Origin: Neoarius graeffei
Lineage: Eukaryota; Chordata; Actinopteri; Siluriformes; Ariidae
DNA length: 64,000 nucleotides
NCBI RefSeq assembly: GCF_027579695.1
Contig: NC_083577.1
Span: 27,477,198-27,541,197 of the forward strand
Direction: 5' to 3'
Position 1 is the first letter of the stretch; the number at the start of each line of letters is the position of its first letter. The notes under the pieces are model-generated. The model did not search any database. It was not told the origin of the DNA and saw only the letters and a program-made list of their open reading frames with translations. Positions 43,193 to 55,044 of this stretch are shown piece after piece. The position numbers were made by a program, and so were the translations under genes.

Positions 43193-43569
43193 TCTCATCT
43201 CATCTCATTATCTCTAGCTGCTTTAACCTTCTACAGGGTCGCAGGCAAGCTTGAGCCTATCCCAGCTGACTACGGGCGAAAGGCGGGGTACACCCTGGAC
43301 AAGTCACCAGGTCATCACAGGGCTGACACATAGACACAGACAACCATTCACACTCACATTCACACCTACGGTCAATTTAGAGTCACCGGTTAACCTAACC
43401 TGCATGTCTTTGGACTGTGGGGGAAACTGGAGCACCCGGAGGAAACCCACGCAGACACGGGGAGAACATGCAAACTCCACACAGAAAGGCCCTCATTGGC
43501 CACGGGGCTCGAACCCGGACCTTCTTGCTGTGAGGCGACAGTGCTAACCACTACACCACCGTGCCGCCC
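43193..43569 (-). repeat. V-SINE-like SINE
   Basis: Full-length reversed copy, 17 bp before the next SINE. Confidence 0.92.
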
Positions 43570-43585
43570 GTGTGTCAGTCTCATT

Positions 43586-43952
43586 CTCATCTCATTATCT
43601 CTAGCCGCTTTATCCTGTTCTACAGGGTCGCAGGCAAGCTGGAGCCTATCCCAGCTGACTATGGGCGAAAGGCAGGGTACATCCTGGACAAGTCGCCATG
43701 TCATCACAGGGCTGACACATAGACACAGACAACCATTCACACTCACACCTACGGTCAATTTAGAGTCACCAGTTAACCTAACCTGCATGTCTTTGGACTG
43801 TGGGGGAAACCGGAGCACCCGGAGGAAACCCACCCGGACACGGGGAGAACATGCAAACTCCACACAGAAGGCCCTCATCGGCCACGGGGCTCGAACCCAG
43901 ACCTTCTTGCTGTGAGGCGATAGCGCTAACCACTACACCACCGTGCCGCCCG
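43586..43952 (-). repeat. V-SINE-like SINE
   Basis: Reversed copy flanked by a 14-bp duplication with one mismatch, GTGTCAGTCTCATT and GTGTCAGTCTGATT. Confidence 0.93.
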
Positions 43953-44077
43953 AGTGTCAGTCTGATTTCTCAATTAAATTTCTTCAAACCAGGCACTCAG
44001 GATGCAAGAAAATGCATCATTTTACACCATGTTTTTATTTTCAAAATCTTCCGAGGGGAACCCTTGGACCCCCGCTA

Positions 44078-44740
44078 GAAGTCAAGTCAAGATTATTTTT
44101 ATAGCGCTTTTAACAATAGACATTGTCGCAAAGCAGCTTTACAGAAAATTAAAGACTTTAAACATGAGCTAATTTTATCCCTAATCTATCCCCAATGAGC
44201 AAGCCTGCGGCGACGGTGGCAAGGAAAAACTCCCTCAGATGACACAAGGAAGAAACCTCGAGAGGAACCAGACTCAAAAGGGAACCCATCCTCATTTGGG
44301 TGACAACAGATAGCGTGATTATAAATAACTCGCTTCTATAACAGTGTCCTATAGAGTCACGAAGTATAACTGTGAAACCAGGAAATTCATTCTAGTTTTA
44401 ACATGAAGTCTGTTTTGTTGAAGTTATAAACTGTTCATTGATGGAAACTTGAGTGCAAAACTGTTCATGACAGTCAACTGCAGTCCTCAGTCATAAAAGC
44501 ATTAGTATAAGTGTCCAGAGCGTCTTCCAAGTGTGACTTTCAACTGTCCATATGGGGCCGTCCTCTACAAGAGCAATGTGATGAGACTCCAGCTAGATGT
44601 AGGGCATCAGGATGGATCAGGCAGGTCTGAGGAGCAGAAGTAGTCAGCATCTCAGTCTCAGGATCGAAATGTAACTCAGAGGGACAGACAGCGTGAGGGG
44701 ACTGACTGCATCACACAATCTGATCTATTTATTTTCATGC
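44078..44740 (-). repeat. LINE 3'-tail-like interspersed repeat
   Basis: It begins AGTCAAGTCAAGATTATTTT, then ATAGCGCTTTTAACAATAG and GCAAAGCAGCTTTACAG, a module common as a fish LINE 3' end in reverse orientation. No ORF is preserved. Confidence 0.45.
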
Positions 44741-44843
44741 TCAGGGGCTGGCAAGTATGTATTCCACAACTGTTTTTTTTTTATTTCCGTTTCCAGTTGA
44801 GAGTACGCTGTGCGCATTCTGGCTGCCGCTTCTCACCGGAGCT

Positions 44844-45219
44844 CATCTCATCTCATTATCTCTAGCCACTTTATCTTGTTCTACAGGGTCGCAGGCAAGC
44901 TGGAGCCTATCCCAGCTGACTACGGGCGAAAGGCGGGGTACACCCTGGACAAGTCGCCAGGTCATCAGAGGGCTGACACATAGACACAGACAACCATTCA
45001 CACTCACATTCACACCTACGGTCAATTTAGAGTCACCAGTTAACCTAACCTGCATGTCTTTGGACTGTGGGGGAAACCGGAGCACCCGGAGGAAACCCAC
45101 GCGGACACGGGGAGAACATGCAAACTCCGCACAGAAAGGCCCTCATTGGCCACAGGGCTCGAACCCGGACCTTCTTGCTGTGAGGCAACAGCGCTAACCA
45201 CTACACCACTGTGCTGCCC
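44844..45219 (-). repeat. V-SINE-like SINE
   Basis: Reversed copy; duplication CTCACCGGAGCT / CTCACTGGAGCT at 44832-44843 and 45220-45231. Confidence 0.93.
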
Positions 45220-45239
45220 CTCACTGGAGCTTTTTATTT

Positions 45240-45828
45240 TTATTTTATTTTCTCTTTTGTTTTTCTTTTTTGTGTTTGTGTAGTTTGATGTTTGTTTTTG
45301 TTTGAGTGTTTTGTCCGCCAGTTGTGGTGTAGCTCCAGACCCAGTTTTGGGCGTCGGTTCCCTCCAGGCCTTGGTTTGCCATGGGTGATGCCTGTGCTTC
45401 TAGCTATGGACTGCAGTGAGCTCATTGCTCATTTTAACATCGGGGTTGTCCAGCGCTCTGTGCAGCGGTGCTTTACTGCTTGGCGCGATGTTCCGAGCGA
45501 TGTTGCTCAGTGGCATCGCGGCAGCTGTGCAGACAGTTTGGGACATACCAGCGCTCTGCGTGGCGGTGTGTCTGTGCTCGCTTTGTGGATCCACAGCGTG
45601 GTGTTCCAAGTGATGTTGCCCGGTGCCGTCGCGGCGGCTGTGCTGGCGGTGTGGGACTTGTTTTCGTGCTCCTCTTGGTGCAACTGTGGCTGCTACATAA
45701 TTGAAGTGACATCCTGACCTTTATTTGGTGGACTTTTTTCCCCCCTATAATTGTAAAGCAACCTTGGGTTTTGAGAAAGGCGCTACATAAATTTAAATTA
45801 TTATTATTATTATTATTATTATTATTGT
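45240..45828 (+). repeat. Retroposon with internal tandem unit and (ATT)n tail
   Basis: The 3' end GGCGCTACATAAATTTAAAT followed by (ATT)n is a standard LINE/SINE tail. 45487-45542 and 45601-45656 are imperfect copies of one another (~114 bp apart). Plus-strand open frames rich in Ala/Val/Cys are unrecognised. Class unresolved. Confidence 0.5.
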
Positions 45829-46412
45829 AGTAATCCATATTATGTCAAGAACAGCTCAACTAAGTTAAAAGAGATGAGATCCATCATTGCTTTAAGATAT
45901 TAAGTGTGTTTTAATTAATAAAAATAAAGAAAAAATGTTGAATTAGAAGGGGTGTCCAAACTTTTGACTGGTACTGTATTTTCCTCCTTTAATGGATTTT
46001 ATGGAAATACCTGATTTCATACAAACTGTAAAGATTGTTTGGGCTATGTAAGTCTACCAAGCAAACAAAATTATGATTTAATCAATAGAATTTGGACCAG
46101 CAGTGCATCACTTTACGCAAAGCCTGGCACAACATTAAATGATATTGCATTGAATTATTTTTAAATATGTAATATGATATCATTTAAACCACTTTAGCTT
46201 GTACTTTTATAGGACAATAATCAATATCAGGGTGGCAGTGGCATCACACCATCCTATCATTGATTCCCCCCATAACAGCACACCACAATCATTAACATGG
46301 ACATTAACATACTGGGTGCCATGCTAACAATATATTTACCACATAAATTAGGATTGATTGATTCATCTTTAGTTGGTTGTCATTGCTGTAGTTTAAATGT
46401 ATGTATTCATTG

Positions 46413-46760
46413 ATCTCATCTCATTATCTGTAGCCGCTTTATCCTGTACTACAGGGTCGCAGGCAAGCTGGAGCCTATCCCAGTTGACTACAGGCGAAAG
46501 GCGGGGTACACCCTGGACAAGTCGCCAGGTCATCACAGGGCTGACACACAGACAACCATTCACACCTACGGTCAATTTAGAGCCACCAATTAACCTAACC
46601 TGCATGTCTTTGGACTGTGGGGGAAACCGGAGCACCCGGAGGAAACCCACACGGACAACATGCAAACTCCACACACAAAGGCCCTCGCCGGCCACGGGGC
46701 TCGAACCCGGACCTTCTTGCTGTGAGGCGACAGCGCTAACCACTACACCACTGTGCCGCC
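46413..46760 (-). repeat. V-SINE-like SINE
   Basis: Reversed copy with a shortened core. Confidence 0.9.
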
Positions 46761-46821
46761 GTATTGAGCTGGATTGGTCAGAATTCCTTTACATAGTATG
46801 GAGTGCGATTGGATAGAATTC

Positions 46822-48740
46822 CAACCCCAGTTCCATAAATTTGGGACACTGTACAACATGAATAAAAAACAGAATGTGAAGATTTGCAAATCATGGAAAG
46901 CCTATATTTCATTGAAAACAGTACAACGACAACATATCAAATGTTGAAACAGAGAAATTTTATTGTTTTTTGAAAAATATTTGCTCATTTTGAATTTGAT
47001 GGTCAGCAACATGTTTCAAAAAAGTTGGGACGGGGCATGAAAAGACTGAAAAAGTTGTGTAATTCCAAAAAAAATAATATGGTTAATTGGCAACAGGTCA
47101 ATAACTTGATTGGGTATAAAAAGAGCATCCCAGAGAGGCGGAGTCTTTCAGAAGTAAAGTTGGGGAAGGGTTCACCTCTCTGTGAAAGACTGCGTTGGAA
47201 AACAGTGCAACAATTTAAGAATAACATTCCTCAGTGTAAAACTGCAAAGAATTTGGGGATCCCGTCATCTATGGTACATAAGATTAAAAGGTTCAGAGAA
47301 TCTGGAGAAATCTCTGTATGCAAGAGACAAGGCTGAAAACTGACATTGGATGCCTGTGATCTTCAGGCCCTCAGGTGACACTGCATTAAAAGCAGACACG
47401 TGTCTGTAGTGGAAATCACTGTATGGTCTCAGGAACACTTCAGAAAACCAATGTCTGTGAAAACAGTTCATTACTGCATCCACAAATGCAAGTTAAAACC
47501 AGATATAAACAATATCCAAAAACACCGCCACCTTCTCTGGGCCCGAGCACTTTTACGATGGACTGAGGCGAAGTGGAAAATTGTCCCGAGGTCTGATGAA
47601 TCAAAAGTAGAAATTCTTTTTAGAAATCATGGTCCACATCCTCCAGGCTAAAGAGGAGAGGGACCATCCGGCTTGTTATCAGTGCACAGTTCAAAAGCCA
47701 GCATCTGTAATGGTATGAGGGGGCTTTAGTGCACATGACATGGGTAGCTTGTATATCTGGGAAGGCATCATTAATGCTGAATGATATATACACGTTTCAG
47801 AGCAATATGCTGCCATCCAGACAAAATCGTTTTCAGGGAAGGCCTTCCTTCTTTCAGCAAGACAATGCCAAACCGCTTTCTGTACATATTAAAACTGCAT
47901 GGCTCTGTAGTAAAAGAGTCCGGGTGCTAAACTGGCCTGCCTGCAGTCCAGACCTGTCTCCCATTATGAAGCACAAAATATGACAAAGGAGACCCCGAAC
48001 TGTTGAGCAACTGAAATTGTATATCAGGCAAGAATGGGACAACATTTCTCTTTCAAAACTACAGCAATTGATCTCCTCAGTTCCCAAACGTTTACAGAGT
48101 GTTGTTAAAAATAGAGGTGATGCAACACAGTGGCAAACATGCCCCTGTCCCAACTTTTTTGAAACGTGTTGCTGACATCAAATTCAAAATGAGTATATAT
48201 TTTCAAAAAACAATAGACTTTCTCAGCGGCACGGTGGTGTAGTGGTTAGCGCTGTCGCCTCACAGTAAGGAGGTCCGGGTTCGAGCCCCGTGGCCGGCGA
48301 GGGCCTTTCTGTGCGGAGTTTGCATGTTCTCCCCGTGTCCGCGTGGGTTTCCTCCGGGTGCTCCGGTTTCCCCCACAGTCCAAAGACATACAGGTTAGGT
48401 TAACTGGTGACTCTAAATTGACTGTAGGTGTGAGTGTGAATGGTTGTCTGTGTCTATGTGTCAGCCCTGTGATGACCTGGCGACTTGTCCAGGGTGTACC
48501 CCGCCTTTCGCCCGTAGTCAGCTGGGATAGGCTCCAGCTTGCCTGCGACCCTGTAGAACAGTATAAAGCAGCTAGAGATAATGAGATGAGATGAGAATAG
48601 AATTTCTCAGTTTCAACATTTGATATGTTGTCTTTGTGCTATTTTCAATGAAATATTGGGTTTCCATAATTTGCAAATCGTCATATTCTGTTTTTTATTG
48701 ACGTTTTACACAGTGTCCCAAATTTATGGAATTGGGGATG
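46822..48740 (+). pseudogene. Decayed Tc1-like element, split by a SINE
   Basis: Ends CAACCCCAGTTCCATAAATT and CATCCCCAATTCCATAAATT (inverse) are terminal repeats. The plus strand carries broken transposase pieces: VNWQQVNNLIGYKKSIPERR at 47079 on, ITVWSQEHFRKPMSVKTVHY at 47415, RSDESKVEILFRNHG at 47591 and FQQDNAKPL at 47850. Several stops and shifts separate them, so no product is expected. It resembles the intact element at 49013-50617 but is far more diverged. A SINE interrupts the 3' non-coding end. Confidence 0.85.
48226..48595 (+). repeat. V-SINE-like SINE inside the decayed Tc1
   Basis: Full-length with a 14-bp duplication, AATAGACTTTCTCA (48212-48225) and AATAGAATTTCTCA (48596-48609), one mismatch. 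Confidence 0.94.
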
Positions 48741-49010
48741 TCTTTTAAGAGGGGATGGGGTTGGTCAGAATTCCTTCCAGAATAGGTGGGATCGATCAGA
48801 ATTCTTTCAGGAATAGGTGGGATGGAGATTAAAAAACTGTCCACACACCTATAGACTTAAGGATAAAAGTCATATGAAAGTGATAATTGTAAAGTGAGCC
48901 ACTAAAACTAAAGGAAATTTACAAAACGGCTTTTCTCACTGTAGTTGTACACAATGTACAGTTGACTGTAGAACTGGCTTCATCTTTGAAATATTTCCAG
49001 ACTATCTAAT
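48741..49010. other. Spacer between two Tc1 elements
   Basis: Short direct repeats of GGTCAGAATTCCTT type (also at 46780) are present. No gene. Confidence 0.4.
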
Positions 49011-49012
49011 TA

Positions 49013-50617
49013 CAACCCCGATTCCAAAAAAGTTTGGACAAAGTACAAATTGTAAATAAAAACGGAATGCAATGATGTGGAAGTTTCAAAATTCCATATT
49101 TTATTCAGAATAGAACATAGATGACATATCAAATGTTTAAACTGAGAAAATGTGTCATTTAAAGAGAAAAATTAGGTGATTTTAAATTTCATGACAACAC
49201 CACATCTCAAAAAAGTTGGGACAAGGCCATGTTTACCACTGTGAGACATCCCCTTTTCTCTTTACAACAGTCTGTAAACATCTGGGGACTGAGGAGACAA
49301 GTTGCTCAAGTTTAGGGATAGGAATGTTAACCCATTCTTGTCTAATGTAGGATTCTAGTTGCTCAACTGTCTTAGGTCTTTTTTGTCGTATCTTCCGTTT
49401 TATGATGCTCCAAATGTTTTCTATGGGTGAAAGATCTGGACTGCAGGCTGGCCAGTTCAGTACCCGGACCCTTCTTCTACACAGCCATGATGCTGTAATT
49501 GATGCAGTATGTGGTTTGGCATTGTCATGTTGGAAAATGCAAGGTCTTCCCTGAAAGAGACGTCGTCTGGATGGGAGCATATGTTGCTCTAGAACCTGGA
49601 TATACCTTTCAGCATTGATGGTGTCTTTCCAGATGTGTAAGCTGCCCATGCCACACGCACTAATGCAACCCCATACCATCAGAGATGCAGGCTTCTGAAC
49701 TGAGCGCTGATAACAACTTTGGTTGTCCTTCTCCTCTTTAGTCCGAATGACACGGCGTCCCTGATTTCCATAAAGAACTTCAAATTTTGATTCGTCTGAC
49801 CACGGAACAGTTTTCCACTTTGCCACAGTCCATTTTAAATGAGCCTTGGCCCAGAGAAGACGTCTGCGCTTCTGGATCCTGTTTAGATACGGCTTCTTCT
49901 TTGAACTATAGAGTTTTAGCTGGCAATGGCGGATGGCACAGTGAATTGTGTTCACAGATAATGTTCTCTGGAAATATTCCTGAGCCCATTTTGTGATTTC
50001 CAATACAGAAGCATGCCTGTATGTGATGCAGTGCCGTCTAAGGGCCCGAAGATCACGGGCACCCAGTATGGTTCTCCGGCCTTGACCCTTACGCACAGAG
50101 ATTCTTCCAGATTCTCTGAATCTTTTGATGATATTATGCACTGTAGATGATGATATGTTCAAACTCTTTGCAATTTTACACTGTCGAACTCCTTTCTGAT
50201 ATTGCTCCACTATTTGTCGGTGCAGAATTAGGGGGATTGGTGATCCTCTTCCCATCTTTACTTCTGAGAGCCGCTGCCACTCCAAGATGCTCTTTTTATA
50301 CCCAGTCATGTTAATGACCTATTGCCAATTGACCTAATGAGTTGCAATTTGGTCCTCCAGCTGTTCCTTTTTTGTACCTTTAACTTTTCCAGCCTCTTAT
50401 TGCCCCTGTCCCAACTTTTTTGAGATGTGTTGCTGTCATGAAATTTCAAATGAGCCAATATTTGACATGAAATTTCAAAATGTCTCACTTTCGACATTTG
50501 ATATGTTGTCTATGTTCTATTGTGAATACAATATCAGTTTTTGAGATTTGTAAATTATTGCATTCCGTTTTTATTTACAATTTGTACTTTGTCCCAACTT
50601 TTTTGGAATCGGGGTTG
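49013..50617 (-). mobile_element. Complete Tc1-like DNA transposon
   Basis: 1605 bp. Terminal CAACCCCGATTCC is inverted at GGAATCGGGGTTG, and both ends continue into AAAAAAGTT(T/G)GGACAAAGT. TA flanks both sides (49011-49012 and 50618-50619). It contains one uninterrupted transposase frame on the minus strand. A related, truncated copy is at 61609-62560. Confidence 0.94.
49233..50309 (-). CDS. Tc1-like transposase, open frame
   Basis: 358 codons without interruption. The N-terminus has paired helix-turn-helix DNA-binding regions ([20 protein letters not shown] near residues 45-64; a second near 105-130). The catalytic triad is visible as D172 (WSDESKF), D262 (QHDNAKPH) and E297 (SPIENIW), DD34E spacing typical of Tc1. 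The probable start is M19 (MGRGSP), giving 340 residues, the usual Tc1 size; the longer frame begins at MTGYKK. The enzyme excises the element and inserts it at TA. The frame is intact, but activity is unproven; no frameshift or missing catalytic residue was seen. Confidence 0.93.
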   Translation of the reverse strand: MTGYKKSILEWQRLSEVKMGRGSPIPLILHRQIVEQYQKGVRQCKIAKSLNISSSTVHNIIKRFRESGRISVRKGQGRRTILGARDLRALRRHCITYRHASVLEITKWAQEYFQRTLSVNTIHCAIRHCQLKLYSSKKKPYLNRIQKRRRLLWAKAHLKWTVAKWKTVPWSDESKFEVLYGNQGRRVIRTKEEKDNQSCYQRSVQKPASLMVWGCISACGMGSLHIWKDTINAERYIQVLEQHMLPSRRRLFQGRPCIFQHDNAKPHTASITASWLCRRRVRVLNWPACSPDLSPIENIWSIIKRKIRQKRPKTVEQLESYIRQEWVNIPIPKLEQLVSSVPRCLQTVVKRKGDVSQW

Positions 50618-50619
50618 TA

Positions 50620-51389
50620 TGTTCAGTTTGTCAACCACTCCAACTAGTTGACAGCTCCCGATATCAGTGACTAGTGAATGTATTAGTCAAAGAGTTAAGT
50701 GAGGAATGCATGGTCCGATTGGGCTCGGGGAGTTTACGTGGTTAACGTGCAGTGTGGTTTGGCCTATTCAACCTCTGTGCAGCAATAACAACAAGGGTTG
50801 CCACCAGGCAAAACAAACCTCGCCCGGTAGCACTTATGATGAATATGAAGGAAGATATCGCGAAAAAAATAGGTACCCTATGGGTCCATGTGGCTACTGC
50901 TTATAAATAAAATTGTTTTCTGATCCCATGTCCATACAGTAAATATAGCATATATATTTACTCTATGAGTAAGTAGCCACAAAAATGAAGCGTAATTCAA
51001 AAATGAACAATTTAAAAATCACAGAAGTAAAATATTCCAAGTGTCTGTACTTTATATTATTCTACTCTTACCTCTTACAGTTTCCGAAACTGAAACCTCC
51101 GGACCGAGGCTGACATACACACGCTGTCGCCATGACCCAAACTCTTATTTCCCGGAAATGGCCTGGCGCTAGAGCTCAGTGGAACGCACTTTCCCTCTGT
51201 AATAAGCATAAACATGTCTGAAAGCGATTTACTTAGTCTAGTCCATTTATTTCAAATGATGAACTGAATTGTATACACTCACTGGCCATTTTAATCGAAA
51301 CACGTGTATGTGCATGTGCAGTGTGTGATTGTTACACTCTTACATTCTTACAGCACGATGACGTAGTGTCTAGCGCCTCTATATGAGGC
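50620..51389. other. Intergenic, nothing recognised
   Basis: AT-rich stretch with no gene or clear repeat boundary recognised. Confidence 0.4.
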
Positions 51390-51620
51390 AATAGCCACAA
51401 CAAAAATGATTTTGACCTTTTTGGTGACCTTGACCGGATGACCCTCGAAATGTTGGAGGTTCTATTTGAGACCAATACCCGTCTATTCTGAAAGTTTCAT
51501 GGAGATTGATGCAGCCGTTTTCCCGTAATATCGTTAACAAAAAAGCAAAGAAACAAAGAAACCCGACTGAAAACAATACCTCACCCCCTGGTGGACTCTG
51601 TCCTGGGTGAGGTAACAACA
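51390..51620. repeat. Interspersed repeat fragment (GACCTTTTTGGTGACC type)
   Basis: GATTTTGACCTTTTTGGTGA, GAAAGTTTCATGGAGATTG and a closing GGTGAGGTAA resemble a widespread animal repeat module. Class unresolved. Confidence 0.45.
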
Positions 51621-52116
51621 AAAAAGGAATATTTTCAGACATTACTTTAGCAGAGTCCCCCTACCTTTAAGGTTCTCCAGTTGTACTTTCACGAATCATG
51701 TAAAAAAGAGTGCAAAATGAACATCAGGTTGTGTAAGTGTTTCTATGATTATGTAAGCCTATCATAAATATCAATTAAGATCTGTTGCTGTCTGAAAAAA
51801 AATTAGCATTACCATAGCATAATGAAATCAGTAGGCATAATCAAAATTGACTCAATCCTTGTTTAGAGAGACAGTCAGGGCTCGACATTAACACTTGTCT
51901 GCTTGTCTGGGACGAGTGATACTTTATGTCGGACAAGTTCATTGTCTCAGTTACTTGTCCGATCAGACAAGTGCCAAAATATGCTGATATTCGGGTTACA
52001 TATCAAATTTATCAGTTTATTCACATGATTTCCGAAGCATCTCACTCGACATATTGTTTTGATGAATCGCTGGATGTTTCTATTCGGAAAGAGCAATGTG
52101 CACATGCACAATATTC

Positions 52117-53073
52117 AGACCCTCCAGGATTTCGCGATGTTGCGATTTGCAACATCAACGCAAATTCAACCAATCCCCGTGAATTCAGGGCGGTGTTGCA
52201 ATTATATCCAATCACCGCAACTTTCCCGCAAATTTGACCAATCGTTGGCGTCGTCTTGAGGTGACGTCGACAAACTACCTTCCGCCTTACTTCCCGTGTA
52301 TACATTCAAGAGAGGCAGCATGTGCGAGTCAGTGTTTATATAGGCTTAAATTCTGTTACTGAAAGTGTGTTATGTTTACAGTGAAGGACTGTGTGCACTT
52401 TACATTATTTTTTACTTAATACAAGAAATTAATGGATGCCAACATTTTTGCCAAAATGGTATTTTATTTTCCATTGTTCAGGCAGATTCAGCATCATACT
52501 GTGAGATTCTGTTCAAATTGTTTTTTTCTTCTATGAAGCCTGAGACATTTATTTTATTAGTTTATAATTATTGTTTAATTTAGTCTTCAGGAGAGACTGC
52601 CTGCACACAGTACTAGTATTAATAGTTTTTTTCTTACATGAAAGCTGAGGCATTTATATTATATTTTAAGGTAACTTCATGTTGTGCTGTGAGGTTCTAT
52701 GCACTTTAACTTTTGAACCAACAGGTGCATTTGGATAAGTAAAGCCTATTTTTCTGCATTTTTGTAGTCCTGGTAATCTTTTATATTGGTAAAGTTGTTT
52801 ATAGGACCATTTCTCAGTGTCTTTGTTTTTTAATCAATAGTTTTTCAGTAATAACTTATTATTTAACATATCACTCAATTTTAATCACAAAAAGAGAAAA
52901 TCGCAACAATTTCTCGTGACTTTCACTTCCTCCCACAATGTAATCGCAACAAAAACCTAAAAAACACTGCAACTTTCATCGCAATTTTTTTGAAAACCCC
53001 CTACAACATGAGACATCTTAGCCCGCAACAATCACAAAAAAAAAAAAAAGCCTGCGAAATCCTGGGAGGACTG
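52117..53073. mobile_element. hAT-like element nested in the CAGGGCTC element
   Basis: AGACCCTCCAGGATTTCGC and the inverse of CAGTCCTCCCAGGATTTCGC form the ends. 8-bp flanks CAATATTC and AAATATTC match 7 of 8. The interior is rich in GCAAC/GTTGC motifs. No transposase. Confidence 0.65.
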
Positions 53074-53240
53074 AAATATTCCACTTGCGAAACCGGCCAA
53101 TACCGCTTCGTGTATTTGAGCTGAAAAGTAAACGGTCGTTTAGGATTGGTTTTAATCGTGTCATACATGTGGATTTGTTGACATTTCTGTTGGCGGGATC
53201 ATTATTCAACTGTATATTTGCATTGAGTATGTGGTAATTT

Positions 53241-53618
53241 GGGCGGCACGGTGGTGTAGTGGTTAGCGCTGTTGCCTCACAGCAAGAAGGTCCGGGTTCG
53301 AGCCCCGTGGCCGGCGAGGGCCTTTCTGTGAGGAGTTTGCATGTTCTCCCCGTGTCCACGTGGGTTTCTTCCGGGTGCTCCGGTTTCCCCCACAGTCCAA
53401 AGACATGCAGGTTAGGTTAACTGGTGACTCTAAATTGACCGTAGGTGTGAATGTGAGTGTGAATGGTTGTCTGTGTCTATGTGTCAGCCCTGTGATGACC
53501 TGGCGACTTGTCCAGGGTGTACCCCGCCTTTTGCCCGTAGTCAGCTGGGATAGGCTCCAGCTTGCCTGCGACCCTGTAGGACAGGATAAAGCGGCTAGAG
53601 ATAATGAGATGAGATGAG
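53241..53618 (+). repeat. V-SINE-like SINE
   Basis: Full-length copy inside the CAGGGCTC element. Confidence 0.92.
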
Positions 53619-53715
53619 ATTTCTTCAGACAAGTCAACTTCACGTTCGGACAAGTAAATTTCCTTTCAACTTGCCCGACAGGACAAGTGGTTTCAAAAGT
53701 TAATATAGAGCCCTG

Positions 53716-54638
53716 ACAGTTCTCTCAAACATGTACATATTGTGCCAGACAAAAATAACCAAAAAAGAAAGAACTGGTGCACCACCCTTTGCCATTTTTG
53801 AACACACAACTGGTATTCTTAAAATTGAATTGCTTTTCCTTGTGGTTCAAAAATAGTCATGGTTTTGCATGTTCACTCAGCACAGCTCCTCAGAAAAGGC
53901 TCCTTTCAATGCTTTGAATGTTGCATAAGACAGTAATCACTACATTAACGTCATTGTGTCATTCCAGAGCCATTTTCCCCAACATGTAGCCTCTAAATGG
54001 CCTGGTAAAAAAATAAACCAAGATATGCAATATTTCAAAAATAGAAATGTGATAAGCTTATCTTTAAGGGAAGCAATTCTTCCAAAGCGCAGGAAAAGCA
54101 AACGGAGTCAGTCGCCTGGGTTATAAATGTGAAAAATGTTCACAGAAGCACCAGTGCAGGAACTTGGGTTGCAATGTTGATGTTTCCAATGGTGCAACTT
54201 AATTTCTTAAAATAAGCATTCCCAGTCCAAGCACGGAGCTGAACACTTCGAGCTGAGCATTTAAATATATTTATGAAACCTGTCTGAGGAATATCAATTT
54301 GAACGTTTTGTGTAATTCCCTGTGGAAATCACTCAAACGAACTGAAGTGAACTGCTCAGGTTACTGCTCGCTACCTGACATTTTAAATCTGATTGAATAG
54401 CTTAGTTTAGTCTGACTGTAAAACATTTTCACACATCGATACAGATAGATGTAGGTCCAATCAATTTCCATGGGGCTTCAAAATAGCAGGATCTTGAGAA
54501 GTGGTACCTCGGATATAATTCTATCCCACAAAAGACATCTATAGAATCTTTCTGTACACTACAAGTATGTTCAGCTGAAATATTTTGCAAACGCCTCTGA
54601 CTGCAGTGTTGTAGTAGTCTGATCAGTGCGTTTATATG
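53716..54638. other. Intergenic, nothing recognised
   Basis: No repeat or gene recognised up to the next SINE target site. Confidence 0.4.
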
Positions 54639-54652
54639 CACTTAAGTAATCT

Positions 54653-55015
54653 CATCTCATCATCTCTAGCCGCTTTATCCTGTTCCACAGGGTCGCAGGC
54701 AAGCTGGAGCCTGTCCCAGCTGACTACGGGCGAAAGGCAGGGTACACCCTGGACAAGTCGCCAGATCATCACAGGGCTGACACATAGACACAGACAACCA
54801 TTCACACTCACACCTACGGTCAATTTAGAGTCACCAGTTAACCTAACCTGCATGTCTTTGGACTGTGGGGGAAACCGGAGCACCCGGAGGAAACCCACGC
54901 AAACACGGGGAGAACATGCAAACTCCGCACAGAAAGGCCCTCGCTGGCCACAGGGCTCGAACCCAGGACCTTCTTGCTGTGAGGCAACAGCACTAACCAC
55001 TACACCACCGTGCCG
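54653..55015 (-). repeat. V-SINE-like SINE
   Basis: Reversed copy with a perfect 14-bp duplication CACTTAAGTAATCT (54639-54652 and 55016-55029). Confidence 0.94.
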
Positions 55016-55044
55016 CACTTAAGTAATCTGATAATGGAAAACAT

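Larger units (their letters stand above)
42746..44757. mobile_element. TIR element (ATACTTGCCAAC ends) with two SINEs and a LINE-like tail
   Basis: ATACTTGCCAAC at 42746 is inverted as GCTGGCAAGTAT at the right. TATTCC flanks both sides as a possible short duplication. The interior holds SINEs at 43193 and 43586 and the tail-like repeat at 44070-44740. Class open. Confidence 0.5.
35162..45976. mobile_element. Tc1-like element swollen to 10.8 kb by nested insertions
   Basis: The left end CAGTACCAGTTAAAAGTTTG follows TA (35160-35161). The right end is the inverse of CAGTACCAGTCAAAAGTTTG and is followed by TA (45977-45978). Between them lie collinear non-coding fragments I recognise from this fish Tc1 family: 35162-35252, 35647-35709, 36242-36314, 37808-37827, 38708-38807, part of 42728-42744 and 45829-45976. 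Each junction falls at another element's boundary. Most of the transposase gene is gone. The collinearity is from memory of the family and should be aligned. Confidence 0.72.
51876..53715. mobile_element. hAT-like element with CAGGGCTC ends, holding a SINE and another element
   Basis: CAGGGCTCGACATTAACACT at the left and the inverse of CAGGGCTCTATATTAACTTT at the right. Near both ends GGACAAGT/ACTTGTCC motifs repeat. No clean 8-bp duplication was seen. It contains 52117-53073 and a SINE at 53241-53618. Confidence 0.65.

Noticed and set aside
50706-50906. Short plus-strand frame after the intact Tc1
   Set aside because: 66 codons, no domain, no context; consistent with chance.
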